Shown piece after piece: positions 54,897-64,000 of a stretch of 64,000 nucleotides of DNA (position 1 is the stretch's first letter; the number at the start of each line of letters is the position of its first letter). Source of the DNA: Saturnia japonica (taxonomy: Eukaryota; Arthropoda; Insecta; Lepidoptera; Saturniidae); the NCBI GenBank assembly GCA_033032175.1, contig CM065316.1, positions 4,992,115 to 5,056,114 on the forward strand, read 5' to 3'. Position numbers and translations under genes: made by a program. Under the pieces are notes generated by a model. The model saw nothing but the letters and a program-made list of their open reading frames with translations. It did no database searches and was not told where the DNA came from.

Positions 54897-55555
54897 TTAT
54901 TATGAAAAGCATTCTTCATGTATTAGTTTTCGTATTTTTGATTAATACCAACAATAATTTTCTGGTGTACTACCATGTTTGTTCGATGTCTAGCTTGCTA
55001 CAGAACTTCGGGGATAACATTAGCGTTATGCTTGCAGGTTAATTAATAACTGACACAAATATATTTTAGAGGTATAGTAGATAGTATTATTAGTAAACAC
55101 CTCGAAACAAGATATGATTCAAAACTTCATAAATGAATACTTTATTGCATTTTCGGTTCCTACATTGGTGAGGTTTATGCTATTAGGCAATTTCTTCTAG
55201 CAAACCATCTGTATTGTAGGTAAAAAAATCATTGTAAGTAGTGCAAATAGAAGACTTTGTAACAATAAATAAAAATTAGTTAACACCTCAGAAACGGTTT
55301 TTAATATAGTAATAAATATTATACTAAATATATAAAATAAACACATTCGAAGGAAACATATTTATTATATATATTATAAAAACCAACCTGTTAAATCAAG
55401 ATCACTCTTTTCAGTTTCAAGTTTTCTTGTAAGTAGGTCAACCCTAGAAACTTTGAATTGCACTTTGTCCTTCCAAAAATAAAATATAATTTTATTTTGT
55501 CTTATCCACACGACACTAGCGCACCCTAACAAACTTATTAAGATTTCTTTTCTTT
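54897..55555. other. Nothing recognised
   Basis: AT-rich DNA. The 62-codon frame at 54854-55042 starts inside the mariner end and is incidental. Confidence 0.45.
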
Positions 55556-55800
55556 TTACTCTGTACGTGGTTAGCGACGTATGACGCAAGCTAACGGCCG
55601 CGAGGGGGCCAGCAGGGGGTCCGGGAGGAGCACCACCCCCGCACGCATGGCCGCTCTCATGATTTAAGCACAGGGATAAGAATGAAATTAAAAATACATC
55701 CTTGGGGTGCCAGGGGGACATATATGCAAATGAACACCCCCAACATCCCCCTCTTAAGACAGGGGGGTATTTTTTTGTTAGGATGCTATTAATTTGGGGT
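55556..55800. other. GC-rich island 55556-55800
   Basis: Contains 'taacggccgcgagggggcc', 'gggtccgggaggagcacc' and 'cagggggacatatatgc' and stands sharply between AT-rich flanks. A minus frame (55374-55721) crosses it without a recognisable domain. No other copy in the window. Confidence 0.3.
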
Positions 55801-56145
55801 GTAACTAAGTAAGTCTATAGGCATATATGAGGGTGTCTCATTCCACATTTCTTATGCTTTTCTTTTCATTTTCCTTTAAATTATGCGAGGATGTGTTCGG
55901 AGATTATGAAGTGTACGGCGTTCAGGTGAAATTTATTAATTTTTTCCCCCTTACTTTTACTTATACGTTGTATATATTGTTAATACGATTCTTATTTATT
56001 TGCATTTGGTAAAACCACCTCAACTTGATAATAATAATATCAGACTCTAGTAAGTCTCACTACTCGGCAAAGAGGTTTATTCACAAGGGACGGCAAGTCT
56101 TAGTCATTAGGCCAGAACATAACGTTCTGTGGTAAATACACTTTG
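55801..56145. other. Nothing recognised
   Basis: AT-rich to moderate. The frame at 55827-56012 is hydrophobic and AT-driven without family features. Confidence 0.4.
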
Positions 56146-56760
56146 AAGCAATGATGGCTCACTACTTAAAACACTACTTAATGTAGACCATATTTCAGAT
56201 CGCTTAATACATATACATATGTTCCTTGCTTCTTCCCAGGAGACAGGGACATGTATATATGTTTATGTTATTTTAGCTCGAATTTTACGGCTCAGATATC
56301 TACAGTCAGATCGCGACTTCTTTGCAATCGTGGCAACAGTCCAAGCCAAGGACCGGCCACTTTGGCACCCTTGCGCGCTTGTTGCCCACGCTTTCACGGC
56401 TGAGTGCTTTAAGCGCCCCCTCAGGCTAACAGTAAAGTCAGATCGAAAAAAAATAAAAAATTTGGTAGCGTGAACGGACTCCGCTTCGATCGACGTGAGT
56501 TCGAATCCCTGCAATAAGCCTGAGCCTGAAGGAAAACATCGTAATGAAACCTTAGCTAGTTATCATGATAGGACTTTTTCTAATGCCCGCCTGGCTAGCA
56601 ACAACCCTCAAGTTGAAAATCTGTCACCAATCACCAATAGGTGTGTTCTGGTAGCTGCACTTGAGAGCCAGACTTCCACTAGAAGAAACGTCTTACCATC
56701 CTGGGGCATATCGTGCCTTAAGATCAGGTGAGATTGTGACCACAACGCTAACTAAACCTA
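56146..56760 (+). mobile_element. SINE-2, interrupted by repeat E
   Basis: The head 'gcaatgatggctca' lies at 56148-56162 and the rest starts at 'ggtagcg' 56464, continuing through the B box 'gagttcgaatccctgc' (about 56498-56513), 'aaggaaaacatcgtaatgaaacc', 'gcccgcctggctagc', 'caccaataggtgtgttctgg', 'gcacttgagagccagac' and 'cttaagatcaggtgagat'. In the 31008 copy the two parts are adjacent ('gatggctaagtggtagcg'), so the intervening 300 bp are an insertion. Confidence 0.75.
56163..56458 (+). repeat. Repeat family E (copy 2), uninterrupted
   Basis: A continuous copy of the family that is split at 22495-23790. It runs from 'cttaatgtagaccatatttc' to an A-rich end after 'gtcagatcg'. It contains a GC-rich centre ('aaggaccggccactttggc', 'acccttgcgcgcttgttgcc'). 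Frames on both strands here (56219-56473, 56263-56514) have no recognisable domain. The A-rich 3' end suggests retroposition. Confidence 0.7.
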
Positions 56761-56884
56761 TAACGATAAAAAAAATACACAGTTCTATATTTTCCCTACT
56801 GACCGTGGTACTAGAAGACCATTCCTCAAGCGTTCAAGCTTCCTCACGATGATTTTTTTTCACCATCAGCCGATAAGTTTACCA
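56761..56884. other. Short gap
   Basis: Unassigned DNA. Confidence 0.5.
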
Positions 56885-57020
56885 ACTTAAATTAGTTAAT
56901 GTACGCGAATTTAAAAAAATTGTTGGTACTTGTCGGAATTTGAACGTGCGAACATAGTAACAATATTCTGCCGGTATAAACCACTCTACTACCTCGAAGT
57001 CTCTCAATCGATGGTTATTA
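56885..57020 (-). mobile_element. SINE-3 (copy 2, reverse)
   Basis: The reverse complement shares 'gagtggtttataccggcaga', a B-box-like 'cacgttcaaattcc' and 'agtaccaac' with 47135-47262. It is diverged, and the B box has lost consensus. Confidence 0.6.
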
Positions 57021-57182
57021 TGTTATTGTTGACAGACATTATCCTATAACATTATTCTCAAGTTAGTAAAAAAATCGATATAAATAAAAACAACTCATTG
57101 GTAAACGCATCACTTGAGAACGGCTTTTTTAATTTCAGCAGACTAGAAAGACACCTATGTCTTAAAATCTATTCATATAAAA
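57021..57182. other. Nothing recognised
   Basis: AT-rich gap. Confidence 0.5.
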
Positions 57183-57456
57183 TTAGCTGTGCCCCACGGT
57201 TTCACCTGTGTTTATGTTATACGACAAACACTGCCAACGCATCCGTGTAGGCAATTTTTTTTTAATACTTTGTGTAAAACTATCGACATTTTTATGAAGG
57301 ATTAATTAATTTTTCAAATTATAATATAGTCTGTGTTACTCGCTGATACTGTAGTTTTATATTGGTGAAAGAATTTTTAAAATTGGTTCAGTAGTTTTTG
57401 AATTTATCCATTACAATAAAAAATCAAATCTTTCCTCTTTATAATATTGGTATAGA
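57183..57456 (-). mobile_element. Helitron, related subfamily
   Basis: The minus strand begins TCTATACCAATATTATAAAG, a common lepidopteran Helitron 5' end, and ends 'ggggcacagCTAA', where CTAG has lost its last base. The body shares 'aaaattggttcagtagttt' type text with other Helitrons. No coding capacity. Confidence 0.65.
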
Positions 57457-57560
57457 AGACACGATGGCAAGCAAGCCTACGGCCCGCCTAATGCCTATGG
57501 ACGCTTTAAACACCTGATATATCAGATTGGATTGTACTATGCCTAGCACCAAGGATATTA
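57457..57560 (+). repeat. Repeat family F (copy 2)
   Basis: 'caagcctacggcccgcct' and 'tggacgctttaaacacctg' match 10793-10855. Worn and shortened. Confidence 0.5.
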
Positions 57561-57894
57561 CCGTCATTTAGCCTAGTTACTATAAAAAAGAACATTATAT
57601 CCTACCTTAGTAATAATAAACAACAAATTTGAAACTGTATACATATAGAATTTTTTCAATAAATTATTCAATAAAAAAGAAATATCATTGAAGGCTGTAA
57701 ATAAAAGGGTCCTATTATAGATAAATATAAAGCATTACACGAACGCTTAGTGACAGGATAGACGCCGTGGGGTGTATTCGAGTGGCCCATCCTGTTTTCA
57801 CACATTCGACATTCATTGGGATGATTACGTGTTTTTCGCGAATATATCAAGGTCGTGCTGCACTAAAAGACATATAATTTTATTTCTATATTCG
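57561..57894. other. Nothing recognised
   Basis: AT-rich. The minus frame at 57668-57850 has no recognisable domain. Confidence 0.45.
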
Positions 57895-57990
57895 AAATTT
57901 TTGGCGAGGTCTTAATTGGTCATTTGTTAGGTTTTATTTTAATTCATAAACTTTTACTATTTGGCCCTATATAATGTAATTTGGTATCTA
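57895..57990 (+). repeat. Repeat family G fragment
   Basis: 'tttgttaggttttattttaa' and 'tggccctatataatgtaatt' align with 43340-43400. Only the first part of the repeat is present. Confidence 0.5.
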
Positions 57991-58235
57991 AATAAATCTA
58001 TATTTATATATAACTCTCAGCTACCCTTAAATATTGATTTTATTAAGTATATCTGAAGTGGAAGCCTACCTTGCTTTAAGCGCGTGCGATGGCGTAATGG
58101 TTAGTGATACGTAAATATGATATTCAATAAAAATATTTCTCCTAAGTACGTCTAAAATAAACTCACAGTAGTATATTCCTATCTCTTATGCATAAGCCAC
58201 AATAAGAAATTTTGCTATTTTTTTTTTATTAAAGG
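57991..58235. other. Nothing recognised
   Basis: AT-rich. The left end of the Tc1 element was not found here. Confidence 0.45.
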
Positions 58236-59252
58236 TTAAAAATTGATTTACCACCAATTGTCTAACTCCACATCCGGAAAAACACCCTCAAACTTTAATG
58301 TTACCGCCACCGTGCTTGACTATACTCCTTGTGTATTTATAATTAAAAGCATTGTTTACAGGTTGGTTAATATAGCGCTTCCCATTGGAATTTACCATAT
58401 TTATTTTTGTTTCATCTGAAAATAACACTTTTTTCCATACTCGTACCCTCCAATTAACATATTTTTAGCGAATAATAATCGCTTCTCTCGGTGTTGCTTG
58501 GTAAGAAGCGGTACCTTTCGAGAGATTCTTCAAAACAATTTAACTTCCACTAATCTTCGGCTTATCAGTCTTGACAAGATGCTTCTCAGGTCATCAGGTG
58601 AAAAAGCTTCATTTTTATTCTGGTTGGAGCCTTTACTTGGGTCTTTTTTAGCAACACGAACGATTAGCGTATCTTCTCTAGGAGAGGTTTTTCTTGGCCG
58701 AGCCTTTCTAAGAACATTTTCAACAGTTCCATGTTTTATATAATGATCAATTGCATTAAAAACTTTGTTAACAGAACAATTTAAATGCTCAGCTATTCTT
58801 CTGTACGTCGACATATGATCTATATGTAAATTAACAATTATTTTCCTAGTTGACGTGTTACAACTTTTATTTTTGCCCATTTTGAACAAATATAAAATTC
58901 AGATTAAATTTTGAATTGCCGCCAAAATAATAGAAAAAGCCAAGAAAGAAATGTTATTCTCCAATTTCAAAAAAAGAACGAGCTATGGATGCTTTTTTAA
59001 AATGTTTCTAATTAGGTGTCCAAGCGGCCAGTAACAGAAAATAAACTCCTACATGTGTAAGACTCATTTTGTAATTAAAGTAAGATAGATTTGTTTTATA
59101 TTTTATGCATTTAATTAGTTTTTTATTTGAGTGGATATATTATTGCGTGATTATTAATTATTGAATGTGTATATTTTTTACGAATATTTGTACGTCGAAA
59201 GTTATACTTTCCTTATTCATAAAAAGTGTTTCTAATTATATGACCACCACTA
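58236..59252 (-). mobile_element. Tc1-like DNA transposon, truncated
   Basis: The right end reads, on the minus strand, 'tagtggtggtcatataatt' followed by 'agaaacac', the usual inverted-repeat start of Tc1-like elements in insects. It is followed by about 360 bp of leader and the transposase. The left inverted repeat and the last third of the transposase are missing, so the element is truncated at about 58236. Confidence 0.75.
58240..58889 (-). pseudogene. Tc1-like transposase pseudogene
   Basis: The minus-strand frame from 58889 (or the inner ATG at 58880) encodes MGKNKSCNTSTRKIIVNLHI, then 'YRRIAEHLNCSVNKVFNAI' (helix-turn-helix), 'RKARPRKTSPREDTLIVRVA' (second DNA-binding domain with the basic, GRPR-like linker) and 'RLISRRLVEVKLF'. 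A stop or frame change follows at about 58530. Beyond it, 'WRVRVWKKVLFSDETKIN' (first catalytic D) and 'SIVKHGGGNIKV' can be read in a shifted frame, then a stop in place of W. The remaining catalytic D and E are lost with the truncation. Confidence 0.85.
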
Positions 59253-60576
59253 TATATTATAAATAATCAAAAGTATTAAGGTAGCCACTGACGAGAAGTT
59301 TATTAGTAGGTCCAAATGTACGCATTCTCAATGGACATACTGTAAATTACGCCATCGTTGACTTATACTTGGAACCATTACTTGGATTGATTACACCATT
59401 TGGAAGACGCGTGTCTTACCAAATTACTAACATCGTCAACACCAGATCATAAAATTACTCAAAAATCACAAAAAAAAAATGAACTCCTATTTGCCAATTC
59501 ACTAACATTTCGGACGGCTTTCTACGTAGTACACATATTTTTAACATTGACTGTCGGCCGCTGATGTTGTCCAGTTGGATTAGGATGCATGGCTTTTAAT
59601 CCGTTTGGGAATCCCAATTATAGTCGACGTCCGTTGAAATGGCATAAGTTTTTAACATTAACGATAACATTTTGGAAGACGATTACTCATTAGAACTGAT
59701 GGACGCATCTTCACTGCCCACCTTTAGTGTAGCTATACGATCAGTTGCATTATTAAAATTATCAATATTAAAAGTATATTATAAAAGTAGCGTAGCATTC
59801 AGTGTGACGCAGGCCACTCAACTTTGTTAACTTCATGTAAGGGGAACGATTTGGATTTATTGTCTACGAACGATGACATCCGTGAACAAATTGGATAATG
59901 TGCGGTAGTTTTCAGGAGCCGCCTCTGTCTATATTTTTGTCTATAATTATTATACATGTCTATATTTTTTTATAATATTCAGTATACATTTTAATCTTGT
60001 GTGGTTAAATTTAATCGTATTCAATTAGATATTACAACAGGGTAAATTAAAAAATTAAAGTCCTTGACACAAATAACCTATTTATTGAGACCATTCCAAT
60101 AACCCCAAACCTCCGATACCTCTGCTGTTAGTAGGTAAGAAGTTAGGTATCCTGCAGATTCAAGATGGTGCTGCAGCATCAGATCAAGTTTACCATGTTT
60201 TTATATTTTATTAATTTAAAGAAAAGTTTAAGTCAAATAGTATAAAAAAAATAATAATAAAAAAATGTCAGTATTTAAATTTATGCCCATAATATTATTA
60301 CAAATTAATCATTGTAAAGAAAGTTATATATTAATAACCTAAACATAATAAAATAGTAAGTAGATGATTAATTAATTGATTGTTTAATTGATTACTGAGT
60401 ACACTGCATGCATTATTGAGGTTGCTAAATTCTAGTTTGTTTCATTTGTTTTCCAGATAATGACAGATATACAGATGGTACATTTTTAACACTCCTTTCT
60501 TTGCGTCGGAGGTTAAAACAGTTTCAAGATCAAGTTAATGAAGTAAATAAAATTTACTAAGGTGGTTTATAATGGG
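59253..60576. other. Nothing recognised
   Basis: 1.3 kb of AT-rich DNA with moderate patches at 59330-59440 and 59540-59700. No frame over 60 codons and no match to the repeat families above. Confidence 0.45.
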
Positions 60577-60847
60577 TAACTGCCTCATTAGCCTAGTAGT
60601 CGTAAGCGCGATTGCTGTGCTACAGGTTTTGGGTTCGATTCTCAGGGTCGAGCAGTGTTATTTAGTTTTTCTATGAAATTTTCAGTAGCAGCTCGGTGTT
60701 TGGCTCAATGCCCGATTTATGGCAATAGGCTCGCATCTTATTACATGGAACCTAAAAACATTCCCGACGAACTCTCGGTGTATATTTAATATCGCTACCG
60801 AAACCTCCGGAATACAGGCGTGATGGTTTTTTTATGTTTGGTTTATG
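60577..60847 (+). mobile_element. SINE-1, full-length but worn copy
   Basis: Head 'cattagcctagtagtcgt' (A box with one change from consensus) and 'gggttcgattctcaggg' (B box with an extra G after). The body and 3' end match 36547-36816 with more substitutions than the other copies. The terminal repeat is decayed. Confidence 0.82.
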
Positions 60848-61357
60848 ATGATCCATCTCGAAGTCGACATGTAACCCGGTAAAATAATAATATGGAGACG
60901 ATAATTTCTAATCTTGTTGTAAACCAGCGAGTTAAAATTTCCTTTTAAACAAAAATATTTTAGAAGATAGTGATGTGACTTAAAAAAAAAAGTAATAAAT
61001 GCGTTCAAACCCGCGGACTTAGCTAGTTTACCATACCTCCGAGAAAATAATGAAATATATGAATTTTCGATGGTTCACGCGTTGCATACCAAAGGGCAGA
61101 TCGATGCTCGTCAAACAATAAATGTCACGTCCACTCCCTCACGTTAACTTATAAAGTGAATATGAAATTCGCATTCTAATTTCACCCTTATCTCTATCAT
61201 CATAACGTTGTTAAGGTCTCTACACTTTATTCAGTAAATGTCCCGATTTTTCTTTGAGGTGCAAACGATGCCCTAATTTTTGCGAACAGTACCTATAGTT
61301 ATACACATATAAATGAATATTTGTGTATGAGAGTTAAGTGGCATTTTTATGTTATAA
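60848..61357. other. Nothing recognised
   Basis: AT-rich to moderate. No supported feature. Confidence 0.45.
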
Positions 61358-61530
61358 CTAGCTGTGCCCCTAGGTTTTACCCGTTTTAAATTTATTCAGC
61401 CTACTCTCCAACGCGCCGTAGCTAACTGGGTGCAGGGTTTAGCCTATTGTGGTTCTTACTTCCTGTACTTGCCTACAGCTCTTAAGTTTTATGAAAAAAA
61501 AAAAAACAATTCTTTGAGTTTTATAATAAT
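61358..61530 (-). mobile_element. Helitron-like fragment
   Basis: CTAG at 61358-61361 begins the plus-strand 'ctagctgtgcccctagg', matching the 3' end of family A. The interior 'cttcctgtacttgcctacagc' recalls the second Helitron subfamily. The 5' end is approximate, near 'ttataataatagaa'. Confidence 0.5.
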
Positions 61531-61963
61531 AGAATAAATAAAGTAATATGCCATTGAAGATATATTTATTTATACTATATAGTTATAACATTGGATATAA
61601 TCTCACATCATTATTAGGTACTTTAAGGAAAGAAAGAAAAATTATTTATTTTCACAAAAAAAATACTAACTAAAAGCAAAAACATTAAAAAATTTCATAA
61701 TAAACTTAAAATATTAAAAACTAAACGGAAAAAAGAAACGATGTGACAAGATTTCGCATCAGCTCTAATCGCTTGTGACGAAAGTCATCAAATAACGCTA
61801 TTTTTCAGCCAAACCTGAGACCGTTTTTTTTTTTTTTTTAGAACTGACTACACTTTTAGCCTTAGGGGCCTTAAAGCCGCTGCGGCTTTTACAGCTTCAC
61901 CGGACTTGGGGGCGAGCGCAGAAGGCACTCAGCCGCGAAAGTGAGACCGTGACGTTCGCACGT
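61531..61963. other. AT-rich; shared 'S' block at 61863-61915
   Basis: 'gccttaaagccgctgcgg' and 'cttttacagcttcaccggact' match 31318-31372, so this is a small interspersed repeat piece, preceded here by a T-run of 17 or so. The remainder is AT-rich. Confidence 0.45.
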
Positions 61964-62154
61964 TAGTACTTGTCCAAATCCAACTTAACCAAGCATCGTC
62001 GATATTTTACAACGTACATTCCATAGAATGCCTAGGAAATGGTATAAATGACGTACATTCCTCAAAAATGGAAACGTTATTCTGAAAAAATGGCATTATT
62101 ACAAAATACCGACGATGCTCGGGTAGGCCAAGTGGAACTTGCAAACAAGTACTA
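61964..62154. mobile_element. Small inverted-repeat element, 191 bp
   Basis: TAGTACTTGT at 61964 pairs with ACAAGTACTA ending at 62154. Further in, 'gcatcgtcgatattttacaa' on the left pairs with 'acaaaataccgacgatgc' on the right. Arms are about 50 bp with interior gaps. Unlike the MITE at 45629 the arms are diverged. The class is unknown. Confidence 0.65.
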
Positions 62155-62664
62155 GCGAGCCGGCGGACGAGCGCCATGGTTTCATGACAGCTTCTCCGAG
62201 AACGACTATTCAGAGTCCGAGTTGGAGGAGCACGATCGCTTTATCAGGACCTTTTTCATACTTTGCCTAAATGGCATTTTGGCATACAAATCAAACTAAA
62301 TCACATAGAATGCCGCCACAATTACATACTAAAGGGCCAAATAAAATAAGTTCATGAATTTTAAACAAAAACCATAACATGACACTTTGAAATCCCGCCC
62401 AAAAACTCCCACGTGGTATTTGGAATGAATCAGAGATATCTTTCAAACTTTGCCTAAATAGCATTTGGCATTCTATAGAACGTTATTCTGAAGTAATAAT
62501 TAGTATATGAATCACACTTATCGACGTCGTAGCGGTCAAAATTTTTGCTGCGAAGAGGTAACGCTAATCCGTAGCAATTGCAGCTACGCATGCTACGATG
62601 CAGCGTAATCCTGCAGCTTCACTTCTTTTTCTTCTTCTTAAACATTTATTGTTTATTCATACTG
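62155..62664. other. Possible coding remnant and local direct repeats
   Basis: At 62175-62265 one plus-strand frame reads PWFHDSFSENDYSESELEEH followed by DRFIRTF. It is an acidic, serine/glutamate-rich composition unlike the AT-rich surroundings, bounded by stops. Farther on, 'actttgcctaaat.gcattt' occurs twice (62268-62288 and 62452-62472) and 'aacgttattctgaa' twice (62076-62089 and 62480-62493). No family can be named. Confidence 0.3.
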
Positions 62665-62800
62665 TCAATCAAAATTTTCTTTATTTAATTTAGGCACTAA
62701 AGACCACTTATGAACATCAAAACGCTACTGCCGGTTCGGAAAACATCACAGCCATCGAGAAGAACCGGTAAGAAACTCGATCGGGTTTATGAATATCAAA
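62665..62800 (-). pseudogene. LINE 3' end (copy 4 of family L)
   Basis: 'cactaaagaccacttatgaa', 'gctactgccggttcgg' and 'gccatcgagaagaaccggta' match the other L copies. Only the 3' UTR part is present, and the following LINE fragment is from another family in the opposite direction. Confidence 0.65.
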
Positions 62801-62879
62801 CACATAATAGTCTATGGAAAAATAATCACACAGAGCAAAGATTTATCACCTAGAATGTTCTCTACACATCGAACCCGTC
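62801..62879. other. Short gap
   Basis: Unassigned DNA between two LINE fragments. Confidence 0.5.
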
Positions 62880-63490
62880 GACACGTCAATATATTAGTTA
62901 TGCAGATGACATGGTGCTCTTGTGTCCATAGTTATTTGTGAGGAGTATGCGGCGGCTCAAGGCCTCAAGTATAATGCAAGTAAGAGTGATATTTAAGGCG
63001 CGTAGTATACACATTGGCGAGATACCAGCAATAAATCTCAACGGATGTCTCCTTAAAAGTGTTTTGCTTTTAAATACTTGGAGCATCGGGTTATCGCAGA
63101 TCTGTCTGACAATATGAATATTGAACGAGAACGTAGAGCGGTGGCTGCCCGAAGCAATATGTTGGCTCGCAGGTTTGCACTATGTTTTGGCCAGTGAAAA
63201 TTTATCTTTTTAAAGCTTACTGCCAGACTCTGTATACATGCAGCCTGTGGGTCAACTATTCGCGGAATGATATGAATACCTTAAGAGTACAATATAATAA
63301 CGCCTTCAGAGTGATGTTGGGGCTGGCTCGGCACTGTAGTGCATCACAGATGTTTGTCGATAATGTCACAGTTGGCTTTCTTGCAATTGTGCGTAAACGA
63401 ATTGCATCTGTGATGACCCATATGAGGGCCAGTACCAGCAGTATCCTGCAGGTGAACGCAAATAGAGTCGACTGCCTGATATTGTAGCAC
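62880..63490 (+). pseudogene. LINE reverse transcriptase fragment with YADD
   Basis: 'SYADDMVLLCP' at about 62893-62927 holds the catalytic YADD box of the reverse transcriptase palm. A stop and deletion follow. 'YAAAQGLKYNASKS', 'LSDNMNIERERRAVAARSNML' and then the open frame 63182-63487 ('LFKAYCQTLYTCSLWVNYSR', 'LRVQYNNAFRVMLGLARHCS' and 'VRKRIASVMTHMRAS') continue it in other frames. This order matches the palm and thumb and following region of a LINE abundant in Lepidoptera. The endonuclease and most of the fingers are missing. Confidence 0.8.
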
Positions 63491-63630
63491 TGGGTTTGCG
63501 TCCATGTTGCGGGTATTATTTAAAACTATTCATTAAGAAGTCTTCAAATTATTATTATAATTAACATGGCTATATTATTATCTAAATAAATAACTTATTA
63601 TTATTATTGTTTATTTATCTTGTTTTTCAG
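63491..63630. other. AT-rich lead-in
   Basis: Consists of TTA/ATT-rich simple sequence (63538-63610) ending in 'ttatcttgtttttcag', which is a good pyrimidine tract with an AG at 63629-63630. Confidence 0.5.
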
Positions 63631-63811
63631 AATCATGACGATGGCTTGTATCCACGTGGGCTACTTGATATTCGAGGTTCTCCATACTCATAAGCCGAAA
63701 CAAGGTTGCTCATATCGTGTAACCGAAATGTCGTCGACAAAGTTTTCCTACTTACAACGATGTGAAGCCGCCGACAGCATGTGCCGGCGGGTCAACGGGC
63801 TTTATGTGTAG
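63631..63811 (+). CDS. Candidate terminal exon, unidentified gene
   Basis: Downstream of the acceptor-like 'cttgtttttcag' the composition jumps to near-balanced GC. One frame is open from before 63620 to a TAG at 63809-63811 and encodes 'ACIHVGYLIFEVLHTHKPKQ' and 'YRVTEMSSTKFSYLQRCEAA', rich in cysteine and basic residues. Another frame gives 'NHDDGLYPRGLLDIRGSPYS' followed by a stop. I recognise no family in either. The splice-like border and composition change are the only support. It could equally be a repeat or LINE remnant. Confidence 0.25.
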
Positions 63812-64000
63812 TACGCTGGAGTTTTAAAATATTACCAACATAATATTGTATTTACAGACATATTTACTAAATGAGTTTTGAGCTGTGAATTTTGTGTAAT
63901 TTTAATATTATACATATATGTATATTCTTTGACCTCAAGAACCTCAAGAACCTTCTTTTGAACATATCAACACTTCGGCTAACATAAAGTCGTATTTTGT
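63812..64000. other. AT-rich, nothing recognised
   Basis: AT-rich DNA to the end of the window, with a 'cctcaagaacctcaagaacc' duplication at 63934-63953. Confidence 0.45.

Overview
The window looks like non-coding DNA from an insect genome, most likely a butterfly or moth. It is very AT-rich and contains no long uninterrupted gene. It is full of small broken transposable elements: non-autonomous Helitrons ending in CTAG, tRNA-derived SINEs with intact A and B boxes, LINE 3' ends, a cecropia-type mariner, a Tc1 relative and a Ty3/gypsy element with short LTRs. The assignment to Lepidoptera rests on general resemblance to repeats known from that order and on base composition, not on a host gene. 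I found no confident host protein-coding gene. The best exon candidate is at the right edge (63631-63811), after a good splice-acceptor-like tract.

Layout. 1-13400: scattered repeats in AT-rich DNA (two Helitron families, SINE and LINE fragments). 13440-15345: a long inverted repeat with a Helitron inserted in one arm. 15400-21000: few repeats and several GC-richer, apparently single-copy islands. 21000-27400: dense repeats, including a non-autonomous hAT element with its target duplication, a broken unknown repeat split by that hAT and a LINE, and four Helitron-related copies. 27400-49000: alternating GC-rich islands, SINEs, LINE 3' ends, a second inverted pair of the long-repeat family and a 243-bp foldback MITE. 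49200-54900: a mariner fragment, then a mariner of about 1.25 kb split by a rearranged Ty3/gypsy retrotransposon. 55500-64000: SINEs, one of them interrupted, a Tc1 pseudogene, another hairpin element and a LINE reverse transcriptase remnant.

The most informative feature is the nesting. The gypsy element has 100-bp LTRs differing at one position and a perfect 5-bp target duplication, and it sits inside an already identifiable mariner. A Helitron interrupts a repeat whose uninterrupted relative lies 11 kb away, so its ends can be read as an A/T insertion without duplication. A second Helitron interrupts another repeat in the same way. These give a relative order of insertion from sequence alone. 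The remaining GC-rich islands (listed individually) have no repeat or coding explanation that I can see and are the places to test for conserved regulatory DNA or non-coding exons.
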